DNA of 64,000 nucleotides from Macrostomum hystrix (taxonomy: Eukaryota; Platyhelminthes; Macrostomidae). A program made the position numbers and the translations under genes. This document shows positions 1-11,800 of the stretch, piece after piece (position 1 is the stretch's first letter; every line of letters starts with the position of its first letter). The notes under the pieces were generated by a model. That model saw only the letters and a list, made by a program, of their open reading frames with translations. It was not told the DNA's origin and searched no databases. The DNA is taken from the NCBI GenBank assembly GCA_950097015.1, contig CATNEN010000039.1, forward strand, positions 18,965,501 to 19,029,500. The letters run 5' to 3'.

Positions 1-1917
1 CGCGACCGTCGCCAGTTGGAGTCCTTCCTCGGCCTCTGCAATTTCTTCGGAAGGTTCGTCAACAATTATGCGCACATCGTCGAGCCCCTGAACCAGCTGC
101 GCAAGAAGGGAGTGGAGTTCACTTGGACAACTGCACAGGAGGCGGCCTTCCACCAGCTAAAGAAGCTCCTGAGCTCCAGCCCGATCATCCAGCCATACGA
201 CCGGACAAAGGAAACAACGCTCACGACCGACGCCAGTGAGAAGGCGGTGGCCGCCGTGCTCACGCAAGAAGGTCATCCCGTCATCTACTTCAGCAGGCGG
301 TTGACGGAGGCAGAGACACGCTACTCCAACATCGAACGGGAGGCGCTGGCGATTGTGTGGTCAATGGAGAGGTCCCGTCAGTTCCTACTGGGCAAGCGCT
401 TCACTCTGCGAACCGACCACCGCCCTCTCGAGTTTCTGTTCGGGGCACGGCAGCAGCTCCCTAAAGTCGCCAATGCCCGCATCCTGCGCTGGGCGATCCG
501 CCTCATGGGATTTGACTTCGCTATTGAGTACGCCCGCGGAGTCGACATCCCGCACGCCGATGCGTTGTCTCGTCTTGACTTCGCTGACGTCCCGGACGAT
601 CCATATGAGGCGGCACCCCAACAACACCTGGTGCATTGGGCCGGTGAAAGCGTCATCGGCTGGACTGAGCTGGCAGAGGAGACAAAGCACGATAGACTGC
701 TAGCGGACATCACTCGAAGGATAGCTGGAAACCGTTGGTCGGGTTGCTCGCCTGCGGAACGGCAATTCAAAGCAATTCGACATGCGCTCACTCTAGACGG
801 CTCGGTGGTGTGCTACGGCGATCGCCCGGTCATTCCTGCTTCACTACGCAGTCGCGTCCTGGAATTGGTGCACAGCGGGGCGCATCCGGGCGCCACGAGC
901 ACTCGAGCGCTGGTCCGCAACTCCGTCTGGTGGCCAGGCTACTGCGGTGACGTCGAAGGATTCGTCCGTGCCTGCCACACCTGCGCCAAGCAACGTCAAA
1001 GTAGTCACAGCAGTGTCCACCAATGGCCCGCCGAGTCTGAGCCTTGGGGGCGCGTGCACATGGACCACGCTCACGTTCCGAAGGTTGGGCTCCTGCTGAT
1101 CCTGGTCGACGCCATGTCTGCCTGGCCGGAGGCTATCCGAGTGCCCGACAAGAGCGCCGCCACCGTCAGGCGGGTCCTCCAGGAGGTCTTCGCCCGCAAC
1201 GGAGTGCCGAGAACCCTGGTGAGTGACAATGCTGCAGAGTTCCATGATGAGGGGTTGGTGAGCTGGCTGCACAGAATCGGCTGCCGCGCTGTGAAAACCC
1301 CACCATATCATCCCCAGTCCAACGGCCTGGCCGAGCGAATGGTGCAGACAATCAAGGTGGCCTCGGCGGGCTGGGATCAGCAGGAGCCGTACGACGCGTT
1401 CCTGGCACGGATCCTACTGAACTACCGATGTGTACCGCACGCCGGAAGGGAGTTCAGCCCGGCGCAACTAATGGGAAGGCAGCTGCGAAACCCCATCACC
1501 ATGAAGACAGCGATCCGCTCTGAGGTCTGGTACGCTCCAACGCCGAGTGCCACACCGGAGAAGGCGGAGTTCCTGGCGCAGAAAGGGTCCAACACGGCGC
1601 TGATCATGCGACAGGGTGACCGGGTCACGCTCGCCCACCTAGACCAACTGCGTCGGCACGAAGCCGGCGGCAATGGAGACGTTGCGACAGCCGCAGTCAG
1701 CCACGAAGTTGCTCCGAGACCCGCTGACTTGCCTGAAGCGCGACATGAAAACATGCCTGCGTCCTTGACCCAGGCAAGCGCGCCAGGGGAGACCGCAGAT
1801 CCGCCGCCAGCGGCCAGTGGCAGAGTGCCGTCACCGGCCGCGACTCCCCAGAGACCGAGCTACAACCTCCGTGCGAATCGGGGCGTGCCGCCCGAGCGGT
1901 TCGAAGGGGGGAGATGA
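1..1917 (+). CDS. pol: Ty3/Gypsy retrotransposon pol, 3' part (RNase H + integrase)
   Basis: The frame is open from base 1, so the polyprotein starts upstream of the window and the protease and most of the reverse transcriptase are missing. Residue numbers here count the TTG codon at 16 as residue 1. The end of the RT connection is seen first (SFLGLCNFFGRF). RNase H follows, with TDAS (D72), the E109 region and TDHRPLEFL (D134), and then the conserved HADALSR. Next are the integrase HHCC zinc finger (H286, H290, C320, C323) and the D,D-35-E catalytic core: D350 in HMDH, D404 in VSDN, E440 in GLAERMVQ. The last ~100 residues are a low-complexity tail with no chromodomain that I can see. No stop or frameshift interrupts the frame, so the element may be young. 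The stop codon is formed by the first bases of the 3' LTR. Family placement is Ty3/Gypsy; the lineage is not resolved. Confidence 0.93.
   Translation, partial: RDRRQLESFLGLCNFFGRFVNNYAHIVEPLNQLRKKGVEFTWTTAQEAAFHQLKKLLSSSPIIQPYDRTKETTLTTDASEKAVAAVLTQEGHPVIYFSRRLTEAETRYSNIEREALAIVWSMERSRQFLLGKRFTLRTDHRPLEFLFGARQQLPKVANARILRWAIRLMGFDFAIEYARGVDIPHADALSRLDFADVPDDPYEAAPQQHLVHWAGESVIGWTELAEETKHDRLLADITRRIAGNRWSGCSPAERQFKAIRHALTLDGSVVCYGDRPVIPASLRSRVLELVHSGAHPGATSTRALVRNSVWWPGYCGDVEGFVRACHTCAKQRQSSHSSVHQWPAESEPWGRVHMDHAHVPKVGLLLILVDAMSAWPEAIRVPDKSAATVRRVLQEVFARNGVPRTLVSDNAAEFHDEGLVSWLHRIGCRAVKTPPYHPQSNGLAERMVQTIKVASAGWDQQEPYDAFLARILLNYRCVPHAGREFSPAQLMGRQLRNPITMKTAIRSEVWYAPTPSATPEKAEFLAQKGSNTALIMRQGDRVTLAHLDQLRRHEAGGNGDVATAAVSHEVAPRPADLPEARHENMPASLTQASAPGETADPPPAASGRVPSPAATPQRPSYNLRANRGVPPERFEGGR
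1902..1914 (+). promoter_or_regulatory. polypurine tract of the Ty3/Gypsy element
   Basis: The purine run GAAGGGGGGAGA lies immediately before the TG that starts the 3' LTR. This is the expected place and composition for the plus-strand DNA primer of an LTR retrotransposon. Confidence 0.7.
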
Positions 1918-2170
1918 CGTGCCGGGGTTTGAGCCGTGAATGAACCGTGAACTGTGTTAAGCAAGTGAACTGTGGTAGATCTGCAGGCCTGCGCGCCAAC
2001 CGCACTCTGACCCAATGTACGCAGCCTGAATATTGATTATTGATGTACTCAACACCTGTTGACTTTTAAGCCTTGTTGACTCGTCTACTTATATATATAT
2101 GCAAGTGTATCGTGATACATCGTGACTAATAAACTAAATTCGCTACTAACCCAAACCAAGCCTACGGGCA
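1915..2170 (+). mobile_element. 3' LTR of the Ty3/Gypsy element
   Basis: The segment starts with TG directly after the polypurine tract and ends with CA (ACGGGCA) about 256 bp later. It contains a TATA-like run (2089-2100) and an AATAAA signal (2128-2133), as expected for U3/R. The 5' LTR and the target duplication are outside the window, so the 3' boundary is inferred from the TG...CA rule and the onset of unrelated repeats just beyond. Confidence 0.65.
2089..2133 (+). promoter_or_regulatory. LTR TATA-like box and AATAAA signal
   Basis: A (TA)n run ending at 2100 is followed 28 bases later by AATAAA at 2128-2133. In LTR elements this spacing fits a promoter in U3 and the polyadenylation signal in R. 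Confidence 0.5.
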
Positions 2171-2204
2171 GTCTTGCCTTATACTCCTGAGCACGGCTTG
2201 ACAC

Positions 2205-2800
2205 TTTCCAACCCTATCCACTCCCCTGTTCTTTCTACCCCTGTCCACTCCCCTGTTCTTTCTACCCCTGTCCACTCCCCTGTTCTTTCTACGCCTGTCC
2301 CCTCCCCTGTTCTTTCTACCCCTGTCCACTTATCCTGTTCTTTCTACCCCTGTCTACTTCCCCTGTTCTTTCTACCCCTGTCCACTTCCCCTGTTCTTTC
2401 TACCCCTGTCCACTCCCCTGTTCTTTCTACCCCTGTCCACTCCCCTGTTCTTTCTACGCCTGTCCCCTCCCCTGTTCTTTCTACCCCTGTCCACTTATCC
2501 TGTTCTTTCTACCCCTGTCTACTTCCCCTGTTCTTTCTACCCCTGTCCACTCCCCTGTTCTTTCTACCCCTGTCCACTCCCCTGTTCTTTCTACGCCTGT
2601 CCCCTCCCCTGTTCTTTCTACCCCTGTCCACTTATCCTGTTCTTTCTACCCCTGTCTACTTCCCTGTTCTTTCTACCCCTGTCTACTTCCCCTGTTCTTT
2701 CTACGCCTGTCCACTTCCCCTGTTCTTTCTACCTCTGTCCACACGCCTGTTCTTTCTACCCCTGTCCACTTCCCCTATCTTCCTCTACAGTTCTTTCAAC
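2205..2800. repeat. 27-28-bp minisatellite
   Basis: About 21 tandem copies with the core CTGTTCTTTCTACCCCTGTC. A 27-bp form and a 28-bp form alternate, and larger blocks of several units are repeated in the same order. The array starts about 35 bp after the LTR. It is open as a 221-codon frame only because the unit lacks stops, and I do not treat it as coding. Confidence 0.9.
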
Positions 2801-3224
2801 CCGTCTTTGTTCCCTAAAAAGTCCTTACTTTTCCGCTGATTGTATTTGATGTAGCAAGTGGCGAAGCCATAATTCCTTGACAATATGAAAAACAGCTACA
2901 TGGCACAAATGCATGGACTTCGTGTGATTCTATTCTGATGCTTGGAAACAGTCTGAAATTAAAAAAATCAAATTAAAAGCTGCAGTTTCAGCTATTTTGT
3001 AGATTGGTTACAAAATCTGACCGTTCGAGGGGAGAAGGAACAGCTGTTGAAATAATGTTTGATCGCCTGCCCCCTGTCCATGGTGCATTATCAAAAGTTT
3101 GGCCGACTGATGAAGTCGGGGCATTCAATAAAATGAGGGAATGCAGACACGGTTTATCCCAGACCGTGGGGCCAACACAACTGCAATACCAGTTGGAATT
3201 GATGTACAGAATCACAAGACTAGG

Positions 3225-4990
3225 ATTCGTAGCTAGAATCGAAGCCAGAACTGCAACTAGAATCACAGCAGGAACTGCAACTAGAATCGCAGCAGGAACT
3301 GCAACTAGAATCGCAGCAGGAACTGCAACTAGAATCGCAGCAGGGTCTTTAGCTAGAATCGCAGCAGGGTCTTTAGATAGAATCGCAGCAGGGACTTTAG
3401 CTAGAATCGCATCAGGACCAGTGACTAGAATCGCAGCAGGAACTGCAACTAGAATCGCAGCAGGAACTTTATCAAAAATCGCAGCAGGAACCGCAACTAG
3501 AATCGCAGCAGAAAATTTAGCTAGAATCGCAGCAGGAACTGCAACTAGAATCGCAGCAGGAACTTTATCTAGAATCGCAGCAGGAACTGCAACTAGAATC
3601 GCAGCAGGAACTTTATCAAAAATCGCAGCAGGAACTGCAACTAGAATCGCAGCAGGAACTTTATCTAGAATCGCAGCAGGAACTGCAACTAGATTCGCAG
3701 CAGGAACTGCAACTAGAATCGCAGCAGGAACTGCAACTAGAATCGCAGCAGGAACTTTAGCTAGAATCGCAGCAGGGTCTTTAGATAGAATCGCATCAGG
3801 AACCGCAACTAGAATCGCAGCAGGAACTTTAGTTAGAATCGCAGCAGGAACCGCAACTAGAATCGCAGCAGGAACTTTATCTAGAATCGCAGCAGGAACT
3901 GCAACTAGAATCGCAGCAGAAACTGCAACTAGAATCGCAGCAGGAACTGCAACTAGAATCGCAGCAGGAACTTTATCTAGAATCGCAGCAGAAACTGCAA
4001 CTAGAATCGCAGCAGGAACTGCAACTAGAATCACAGCAGGAACTGCAACTAGAATCGCAGCAGGAACTGCAACTAGAATCGCAGCAGGAACTTTATCTAG
4101 AATCGCAGCAGAAACTGCAACTAGAATCGCAGCAGGAACTGCAACTAGAATCACAGCAGGAACTGCAACTAGAATCGCAGCAGAAACTGCAACTAGAATC
4201 GCAGCAGGAACTGCAACTAGAATCACAGCAGGAACTGCAACTAGAATCGCAGCAGAAACTGCAACTAGAATCGCAGCAGAAACTGCAACTAGAATCGCTG
4301 CAGAAACTGCAACTAGAATCGCAGCAGGAACTGCAACTAGAATCGCAGCAGGAACTTTAGCTAGAATCGCAGCAGGGTCTTTAGCTAGAATCGCAGCAGG
4401 CACTTTAGCTAGAATCGCAGCAGGAACCGCAACTAGAATCGCAGCAGGAACCGCAACTAGAATCGCAGCAGGAACTTTATCTAGAATCGCAGCAGGAACC
4501 CTATCTAGAATCGCAGCAGGAATCGCAACTAAAATCGCATCAGGAACCGCAACTAGAATCGAAGCAAGAACTGCAACTAGAATCGCAGCAGGAACTTTAT
4601 CTAGAATCGCAGCAGGAACTTTATCTAGAATCGCAGCAGGAACTTTATCTAGAATCGCAGCAGGAATTGCAACTAGAATCGCATCAGGAACCGCAACTAG
4701 AATCGAAGCAAGAACTGCAACTAGAATCGCAGCAGGAACTTTATCTAGAATCGCAGCAGGAACCGCAACTATAAATAGAATCGCAGCAGGACTTTATCTA
4801 TAATCGCAGCAGGAACCGCAACTAGAATCGCATCAGGAACTGCAACTAGAATCGCAGCAGGAACTTTAGTTAGAATCGCAGCAGGAACTTTAGTTAGAAT
4901 CGCAGCAGGAACTTTAGATAGAATCGCATCAGGAACCGCAACTAGAATCGCAGCACGAACCGCAACTAGAATCGCAGCAGGAACAGTATG
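3225..4990. repeat. 24-bp minisatellite (2 x 12-bp) with GAATC core
   Basis: About 73 copies with the core CTAGAATCGCAGCAGGAACT. Variants carry TTTATCT or TTTAGCT in place of GCAACT. Each 24-bp unit is two diverged 12-mers. Both strands are open for more than 470 codons (TATRIAAG repeats on plus, AAILVAVP repeats on minus), which follows from a stop-free unit of 24 bases. The unit is the reverse complement of the array at 54840-56010 and shares sequence with 23250-23625. Confidence 0.92.
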
Positions 4991-5514
4991 TCACATTGTA
5001 GTAGCTAGCTGCAGTAGAAAGCAATGCATTTTAGTCCAAACATTATCCAGTCCGCTGGTTATGCATTAAAGTAAAAAGTGCAGACCAAATAGATCTGTAA
5101 AAGATCGCATTAGGGACAGCAAGAGCCTAGGGGGAGGGTGGACATGGAAATCACAGATAATGGGCATGGCAACAGAAAACCATTTAGTGAAATCCCCATC
5201 TACACAGTCCATCTACAAAGCTGGGTGGGTGATTCACTTACACCTTGTCCGTTGCCGAATCCCCTAAATGTACCTCCGCCAGCAACATCTGACGAACAAT
5301 CGTCAAAAAAATTGACCTGGTCAGAGGATTGAAGACTATTGTCTCAAGGACAGATGGTCGCGTTCATTTCTTGTCGCATTTTTTCCTATTTTGCTGTTCA
5401 AACCGCCAGTGGTACGAGCTACAATCCCACATACTGATCCCAGATCACAATGTTTTTAATGATTAGCTAGAACAGTTTTATTTTTTCTACCTGCCATCTC
5501 CTATCTCCCATCCC
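4991..5514. other. unique spacer, no gene recognised
   Basis: This is non-repetitive sequence between two arrays. The only sizeable frame (5138-5332, 64 codons) has no recognisable domain, splice context or codon bias, so I see nothing supportable here. Confidence 0.6.
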
Positions 5515-7488
5515 AGCACTAGAATATCCCATCCTCTACCCTAGAATATCCCATCCTCTACCCTAGAATATCCCATCCTCTACCCTAGAATATCCCATCC
5601 TCTGCCCTAGAATATCCCATCCTCTGCCCTAGAATATCCTATCCTCTGCCCTAGAATATCCCATCCTCTGCCATAGAATATCCTATCCTCTGCCATAGAA
5701 TATCCCATCCTTTACTTTAGAATATCCCATACTTTACTTTAGAATATCCCATCCTTTACTTTAGAATATCCCATCCTTTACTTTAGAATATCCCATCATC
5801 TACCCTAGAATATCCCGTCCTCTACTCTAGTTTCTCCTATCCTCTACCCTAGCTTATCCTATCCTCTACCCTAGCTTATCCTATCCTCTACCCTAGTTTC
5901 TCCTATCCTCTACCCTAGCTTATCCTATCCTCTACCCTAGTTTCTCCTATCCTCTACTCTAGTTTATCCTATCCTCTACCCTAGTTTCTCCTATCCTCTA
6001 CCCTAGCTTATCCTATCCTCTACCCTAGTTTCTCCGATCCTCTACGCTAGTTTCTCCGATCCTCTACCCTAGCTTATCCTATCCTCTACCCTAGCTTATC
6101 CTATCCTCTACCCTAGTTTCTCCTATCCACTACCCTATTTTCTCCTATCCTCTACCCTATTGTCTCCTATCCTCTACCATAGCTTATCCTATCCTCTACG
6201 CTAGTTTCTCCTATCCTCTACCCTAGTTTCTCCTATCCTCTACCCTAGTTTCTCCTATCCTCTACGCTAGTTTCTCCTATCCTCTACCCTAGTTTATCGT
6301 ATCCTCTACCCTAGTTTCTCCTATCCTCTACCCTAGCTTATCCTATCCTCTACCCTAGTTTCTCCTATCCTCTACCCTAGTTTCTCCTATCCTCTACCCT
6401 AGTTTCTCCTATCCTCTACCCTAGTTTCTCCTATCCTCTACCCTAGTTTCTCCTATCCTCTACCCTAGTTTCTCCTATCCTCTACGCTAGTTTCTCCGAT
6501 CCTCTACCCTAGCTTATCCTATCCTCTACCCTAGTTTCTCCTATCCACTACCCTATTTTCTCCTATCCTCTACGCTAGTTTCTCCGATCCTCTACCCTAG
6601 CTTATCCTATCCTCTACCCTAGTTTCTCCTATCCTCTACCCTAGTTTCTCCTATCCTCTACTCTAGTTTTTCCTATCCTCTACGCTAGTTTCTCCTATCC
6701 TCTACCCTAGTTTATCGTATCCTCTACCCTAGTTTCTCCTATCCTCTACCCTAGTTTCTCCTACCCTCTACCCTAGCTTATCCTATCCTCTACCCTAGTT
6801 TCTCCTATCCTCTACCCTAGTTTCTCCTATCCTCTACCCTAGCTTATCCTATCCTCTACCCTAGTTTCTCCTATCCTCTACCCTAGTTTATCCTATCCTC
6901 TACGCTAGTTTCTCCGATCCTCTACGCTAGTTTCTCCGATCCTCTACCCTATTTTCTCCTATCCTCTACCATAGCTTATCCTATCCTCTACCCTAGTTTC
7001 TCCTATCCTCTACCCTAGTTTCTCCTATCCTCTACCCTAGTTTCTCCGATCCTCTACCCTAGTTTATCGTATCCTCTACCCTAGCTTATCCTATCCTCTA
7101 CCCTATTTTCTCCTATCCTCTACCCTAGTTTCTCCTATCCTCTACCCTAGTTTCTCCTATCCTCTACCCTAGTTTCTCCTATCCTCTACCCTAGTTTCTC
7201 CTATCCACTACCCTATTTTCTCCTATCCTCTACCCTATTTTCTCCTATCCTCTACCATAGCTTATCCTATCCTCTACCCTAGCTTATCCTATCCTCTACC
7301 CTAGTTTCTCCTATCCACTACCCTATTTTCTCCTATCCTCTACCCTAGCTTATCCTATCCTCTACCCTAGTTTCTCCTATCCACTACCCTATTTTCTCCT
7401 ATCCTCTACCATAGCTTATCCTATCCTCTACCCTAGTTTCTCCTATCCTCTACCCTAGTTTCTCCTATCTTCTACCCTAGCTTACCTT
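5515..7488. repeat. 22-bp minisatellite, two subfamilies
   Basis: About 90 tandem copies. The first ~300 bp carry a form with AGAATATCCCATCC; the rest carry TCCTATCCTCTACCCTAG with TTTC or CTTA at the variable position. Both have the same 22-bp period and share the CCTCTACCCTAG part. The 22-base period brings in stops, so no long frame results. Confidence 0.93.
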
Positions 7489-8024
7489 TAATCTTCCTTA
7501 GGATCTCAAATAGTTCTGTAATCTCCCTAATTTCAGGTTTAAAATCTAGATATTATTTTAAGAAAAAATAATCATTTCAATAATAATATTCGAACTCTTA
7601 CGGTAAACTTACATAATATATTACAATTCTTATTAATGTGATATTAAGTAGCCGTCGCTGCCGACTGATAAAAAATCATTAATTGCAAAATTCTGTGTAA
7701 AACACAAACAGAAAATTATATATTTTGTCAGACCGATGTCCAATGCTTAAACAGTGTTTTATAAAATCAAGCTTGAATGGTACTGAAATTTCTTAGATAA
7801 CAACGACAGTTAAGCAAGCATATGCGTGAAGAAGAGAAATTGCAATGGAATTTATTGAAGATGTCACTGAATCAAATTGGGGTGATGCAAAGCTAATAAT
7901 TACAATAAAATTTAACTATTGTCTTCTCAGAACTTCCAAGGCAGTTCGTTGGATTCCCTCTGTTTACTGGAGTGGTGATTGAATCCATAGTAGATTGGGA
8001 ATGGGAACTCCATCTGTAGACCCG
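7489..8024. other. AT-rich spacer, no gene recognised
   Basis: This is AT-rich unique sequence between two minisatellites. I found no conserved frame, RNA gene or transposon end. Confidence 0.6.
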
Positions 8025-8515
8025 AACCACAGACCGGGAATTCCCATTAGTAGATAACCACAGACCGGGAATTCCTTCGTAGATAACTATATACTGGGAA
8101 TTCCCTTCGTAGATAACCATATACTGGGAATTCCCTTCGTGGATAACCACAGACTAGAGATTCCCTTCGTAGATAACCACCGACCGGGAATTCCATTCGT
8201 GGATAACCACAGACTAGAGATTCCCTTCGTAGATAACGACAGACTGGGAATTCCCTCTGTAGATAACCACAGACCGGGAATTCCCTTCGTAGATAACCAT
8301 ATACTTGGAATTCCCTTCGTAGATAACCATATACTGGGAATTCCCTTCGTAGATAACCATACACTGGGAATTCCATTCTTAGATAACCATATACTGGGAA
8401 TTCCCTTCGTAGATAACCACCGACCGGGAATTCCCTTCGTGGACAACCACAGACTAGAGATTCCCTTCGTGGATAACCACAGACCGGGAATTCCCTCTGT
8501 AGCATACCCCTGAGT
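8025..8515. repeat. 30-bp minisatellite
   Basis: About 16 copies with the core ATTCCCTTCGTAGATAACCA followed by a variable 10 bases (TATACTGGGA, CAGACCGGGA, CAGACTAGAG). The period is a multiple of three and the unit has few stops, so overlapping frames of 119-166 codons appear on both strands. They look like artefacts of the repeat. Confidence 0.92.
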
Positions 8516-8746
8516 TGGGGATTCCCCCTTAGGGTGAAATCAGCCAAGAATAGGGATTACCTCTATAGTCAACAGCAAAAAATAAAATTCCCTGAGAAGT
8601 CACTAGAAACATACCTAGGCACCGTAACTAAGCTAGATTGAGCGACTTAAAAGTCAGGTGACAATTCTTTTCAAGTGCAGAGTTGAAAGGCTTTCAATGC
8701 ATCGCAGAGCAATTTTTCCATATTTTTTTTCATATTCATTGCAAGT

Positions 8747-8789
8747 TCAGTCAAACGGTGGCTCATCAGAGTGCTCTGACGGTACATTC

Positions 8790-8820
<31 letters not shown>

Positions 8821-11800
8821 GATGCAGCAACGGTTGGGGGGTTCCGCAGCCACTGCGGCTGCCCAACCCTGTGGACACAGTCAGCGGCGGCAGCGACGGT
8901 GTGGCAACGAACACCGGGCAGAACTGCTGATGAAGATGGTGCAACTGCGAACTAGCTGGCAGCGCTGAGCAGTTCCAGCACCAGTCGTTGCGAATCACAT
9001 CCGGCGGAAACTGCTGCTGATGCTGGCAAGACTGCGGCGGAAGAGGCGGAGGGATCTCCATGGACAGCGGGCCGGAGCAGAACATGGCGTCCAAGCTGGC
9101 TCCGGTGGCGCTGCGCATCGGCTGCTGTCTGCCACCAGAAGCCGCCGCCGCAGCCGCCGCGGCCGAAGCTCTAGCCAGGCGAAGCTGCCGACGTTGCTGA
9201 CGGCAGCGCAGGGCGGCGGCGACCCCGCAGGCGGCCACCAGGGCGATTCCGGCTACGGCAGCTCCAGAAAGAGCGCCGAACAGCAGATCCGTAGGCGGCG
9301 TCGGCCGCGGCTGCTGACGGCCTCCGCGACCTCCACCGGCGGCTCCGCCGAGGCCGAAGCCGACGGCTCCGCTGATGACGCCATTTTGAACTAGCAGCTG
9401 TTGCGTCTCGAAGACGCTGACATTGCCGTCCCAAACGACTAGGGACAGTCGGTAGTTGCCACCAGCGGCATTGGGCGACTGGCCAGATGTTGAAGACGCC
9501 GGCTGAAAGGCTGAAAATCCGCGCCTGACATCCGCGATCGGCAGCGGCAGATGTCGGCACTCGGCAGCCAGGGCGGGAGGGCACACCCGTGCCGTCACTC
9601 GGGTGTAGGCGGCTGCGTGACGCGGGGGTTCGAACTCCAGACGGCAGCAGCCGGAGAGCCGCATGGAGGCCACGGGAATGACCGGCAGAGGCTTCGTGGT
9701 CAGCAGCAGCGGCGTTGAAGTCCACGGACTCGACGAAAATCGACCAGCCGGAGTTGCTCTGACGCGCACAGCGTAGTGTGTCGCGGGTTCGAGTCCGGTC
9801 AGGTCGGCGCTGACCAGACGGCCTTCGCCCGGGTCGGCCAGGCCGGCGAGTCTCGGATCCTCTGCCCAATCAGAATCGTCTGAGCGGCGCCACTGCAGCT
9901 GGAAGGTCTGCGGCTGGCCGCCGTTGTGACCGGAAATCCACCAGACACTGGCTGACACGGCGGTGGCCGGCGAGGCGAGGCGAAGGCGTAGCGGCGTCTG
10001 CGGCGGCCCGGGCGGCTGGAGGCGGACGCGGAATCGCCGCCGGCCGAGCGAGTTGGCCAGCAGGCAGTCATAGAGGCCGAAGTCACCGGGCTGCACCGAG
10101 TCGATGATGAGGCCGAACTCACCGCGGTCGGGCTCGTCGAAGCTTCTGCCACGCGGCTTTGTCGACGATTCGCCCTCGCTGTCGAGTAGACGTCGCCATT
10201 CAATCGCTTCGGCTGGCGGATTCGCTTCGACCAGAATGAGCAGCCTCGCCGTCTCGCCGACGTCCGCGGAGGTCAATCTGGGACTGGCGTCAACCTCCCG
10301 GCTGTTGAATTCGTCGAAAAAATTGCGCGGCGGCCTCGGCGGGTGCAGCAGCGTCAGGCCCGCGACCCCGACGCCGGGCGGCAAATCAGCGCGCGTCCTG
10401 GCGGCGCAGGTGTACAAACCAGCGTCGCGCCAGTCGGTTTTGTCTATGGCCAGAACTGGACCGCCGCTAGTGACGAGGCGCCGTTCCGCAGCGCCGGCCG
10501 CAGAGGCAAGATGCCGCCACTCGTAGGTTGGTCGCACAGCCGAGTCCGCCGGGGGCCAGCCGCCTTCTGCGATGCAGACGATGCTGACTGAGCCGCCTTC
10601 AGCGACTGACGGCGGCTGTATACGTACGGCGACGCTCGGCGGGTGCTGGACTCGGACCACTCGCTGCCCAGACACGGCCGCGGTGGCAGCCAGTGCCGGA
10701 TGCGCCGCCGAGCATTCGTAGATGTCGCCGTGCGCTGTCAGACTGGTGTCGGGCACCGTCAGCTCGCTGACAACCCGACTCCCTGGAAACCCGCCTGTGG
10801 CCGACTGGGTTACCCGGCTAATCGCTAACGAAGTGACATTTGTCGTCGCCGAGGCGTCCGCTGGCAATGGTTGACTTCGGCGGCGCCACCAGCTGATTCG
10901 AGCCGGCGGCTGCGACTCGGCAACGCGACAGATCAGACGCAGCCGGCCGCCCGGTGGCACGCCGGAGTCCGCCAATGCGCCGACAACGTCCTCGTTGACA
11001 ATATCCAGCGTCAGGCCGGACGGCGGAAAGGCGACTCGCAGCTGGCGCTGACGCTCGGCAACGACCCGGCCGGCGTAGATCAGGTCGCAGCGCAGGTTGG
11101 CGCCGTCGAGGCGACGGTTGGCGCGCAGCACCAGCCGGCTGCTGGCGCGCAGTCCCACCGGTCCGTGCCGCACCTGGGAGACGCTCACTGAGGCTGCCGC
11201 ACTGTCGGCGTCGGGCAGCTGACGAATCCGACCGCCGGGCTCCACCAGCGACCAGCGCAGACCGCTGACGGGATTGCTGGACGCCGAAGCTTCGCAGTCG
11301 AACAGAAAATCGGCGCCCTCCTCCGTGAGGCTGCCTGGCCCTGAAGGTCCGCCGCGGCTTGTGAGCGACAGTCCGCTGTCGCCGCCTCCGCCGTCTGGTG
11401 GGAAGCTGACGCCGACAGCTTGCTGACGACTGCAGACTCTGCCAGCGCAGCAGAAGAATTCGGCGCCATTGTCGATTGGCTCCAGTCGAACCGGCGGTTG
11501 GATTTCGTCGCTACCTTCAGCGAGCTGACTGGCTGCTGACGTCGTTGTGTCAGTCGACGTGGTCGAAGATGGCCTTCGCCGGTAGTAGCGCACAGCCGGC
11601 ATTGGCGGGTAGCCGCCCTCAACCAGACAGTCGAGCGGCAGGCGGGCCCCAGCCGGCTGAGGGTTCGCAGCGCCGACTACCAGGCGGACAGCGGACGGCG
11701 GGTGCTCCACGGCGAGGCTGACCAGGCGACGGTCCTCGCCGCCGGCCGGGTTGCGCACTCGGCAGACGTACTCGCCGGCCTCGGAGCGCATCGCGTGGCG

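Noticed and set aside
5515-7488. Telomeric repeat tract (CCCTAG-like)
   Set aside because: The period is 22 bp, not 6, and the array is interstitial among other minisatellites.
8047-8547. REFPVYGYLR-type repeat protein on the minus strand
   Set aside because: Translation of the 30-bp minisatellite, with competing frames on both strands.
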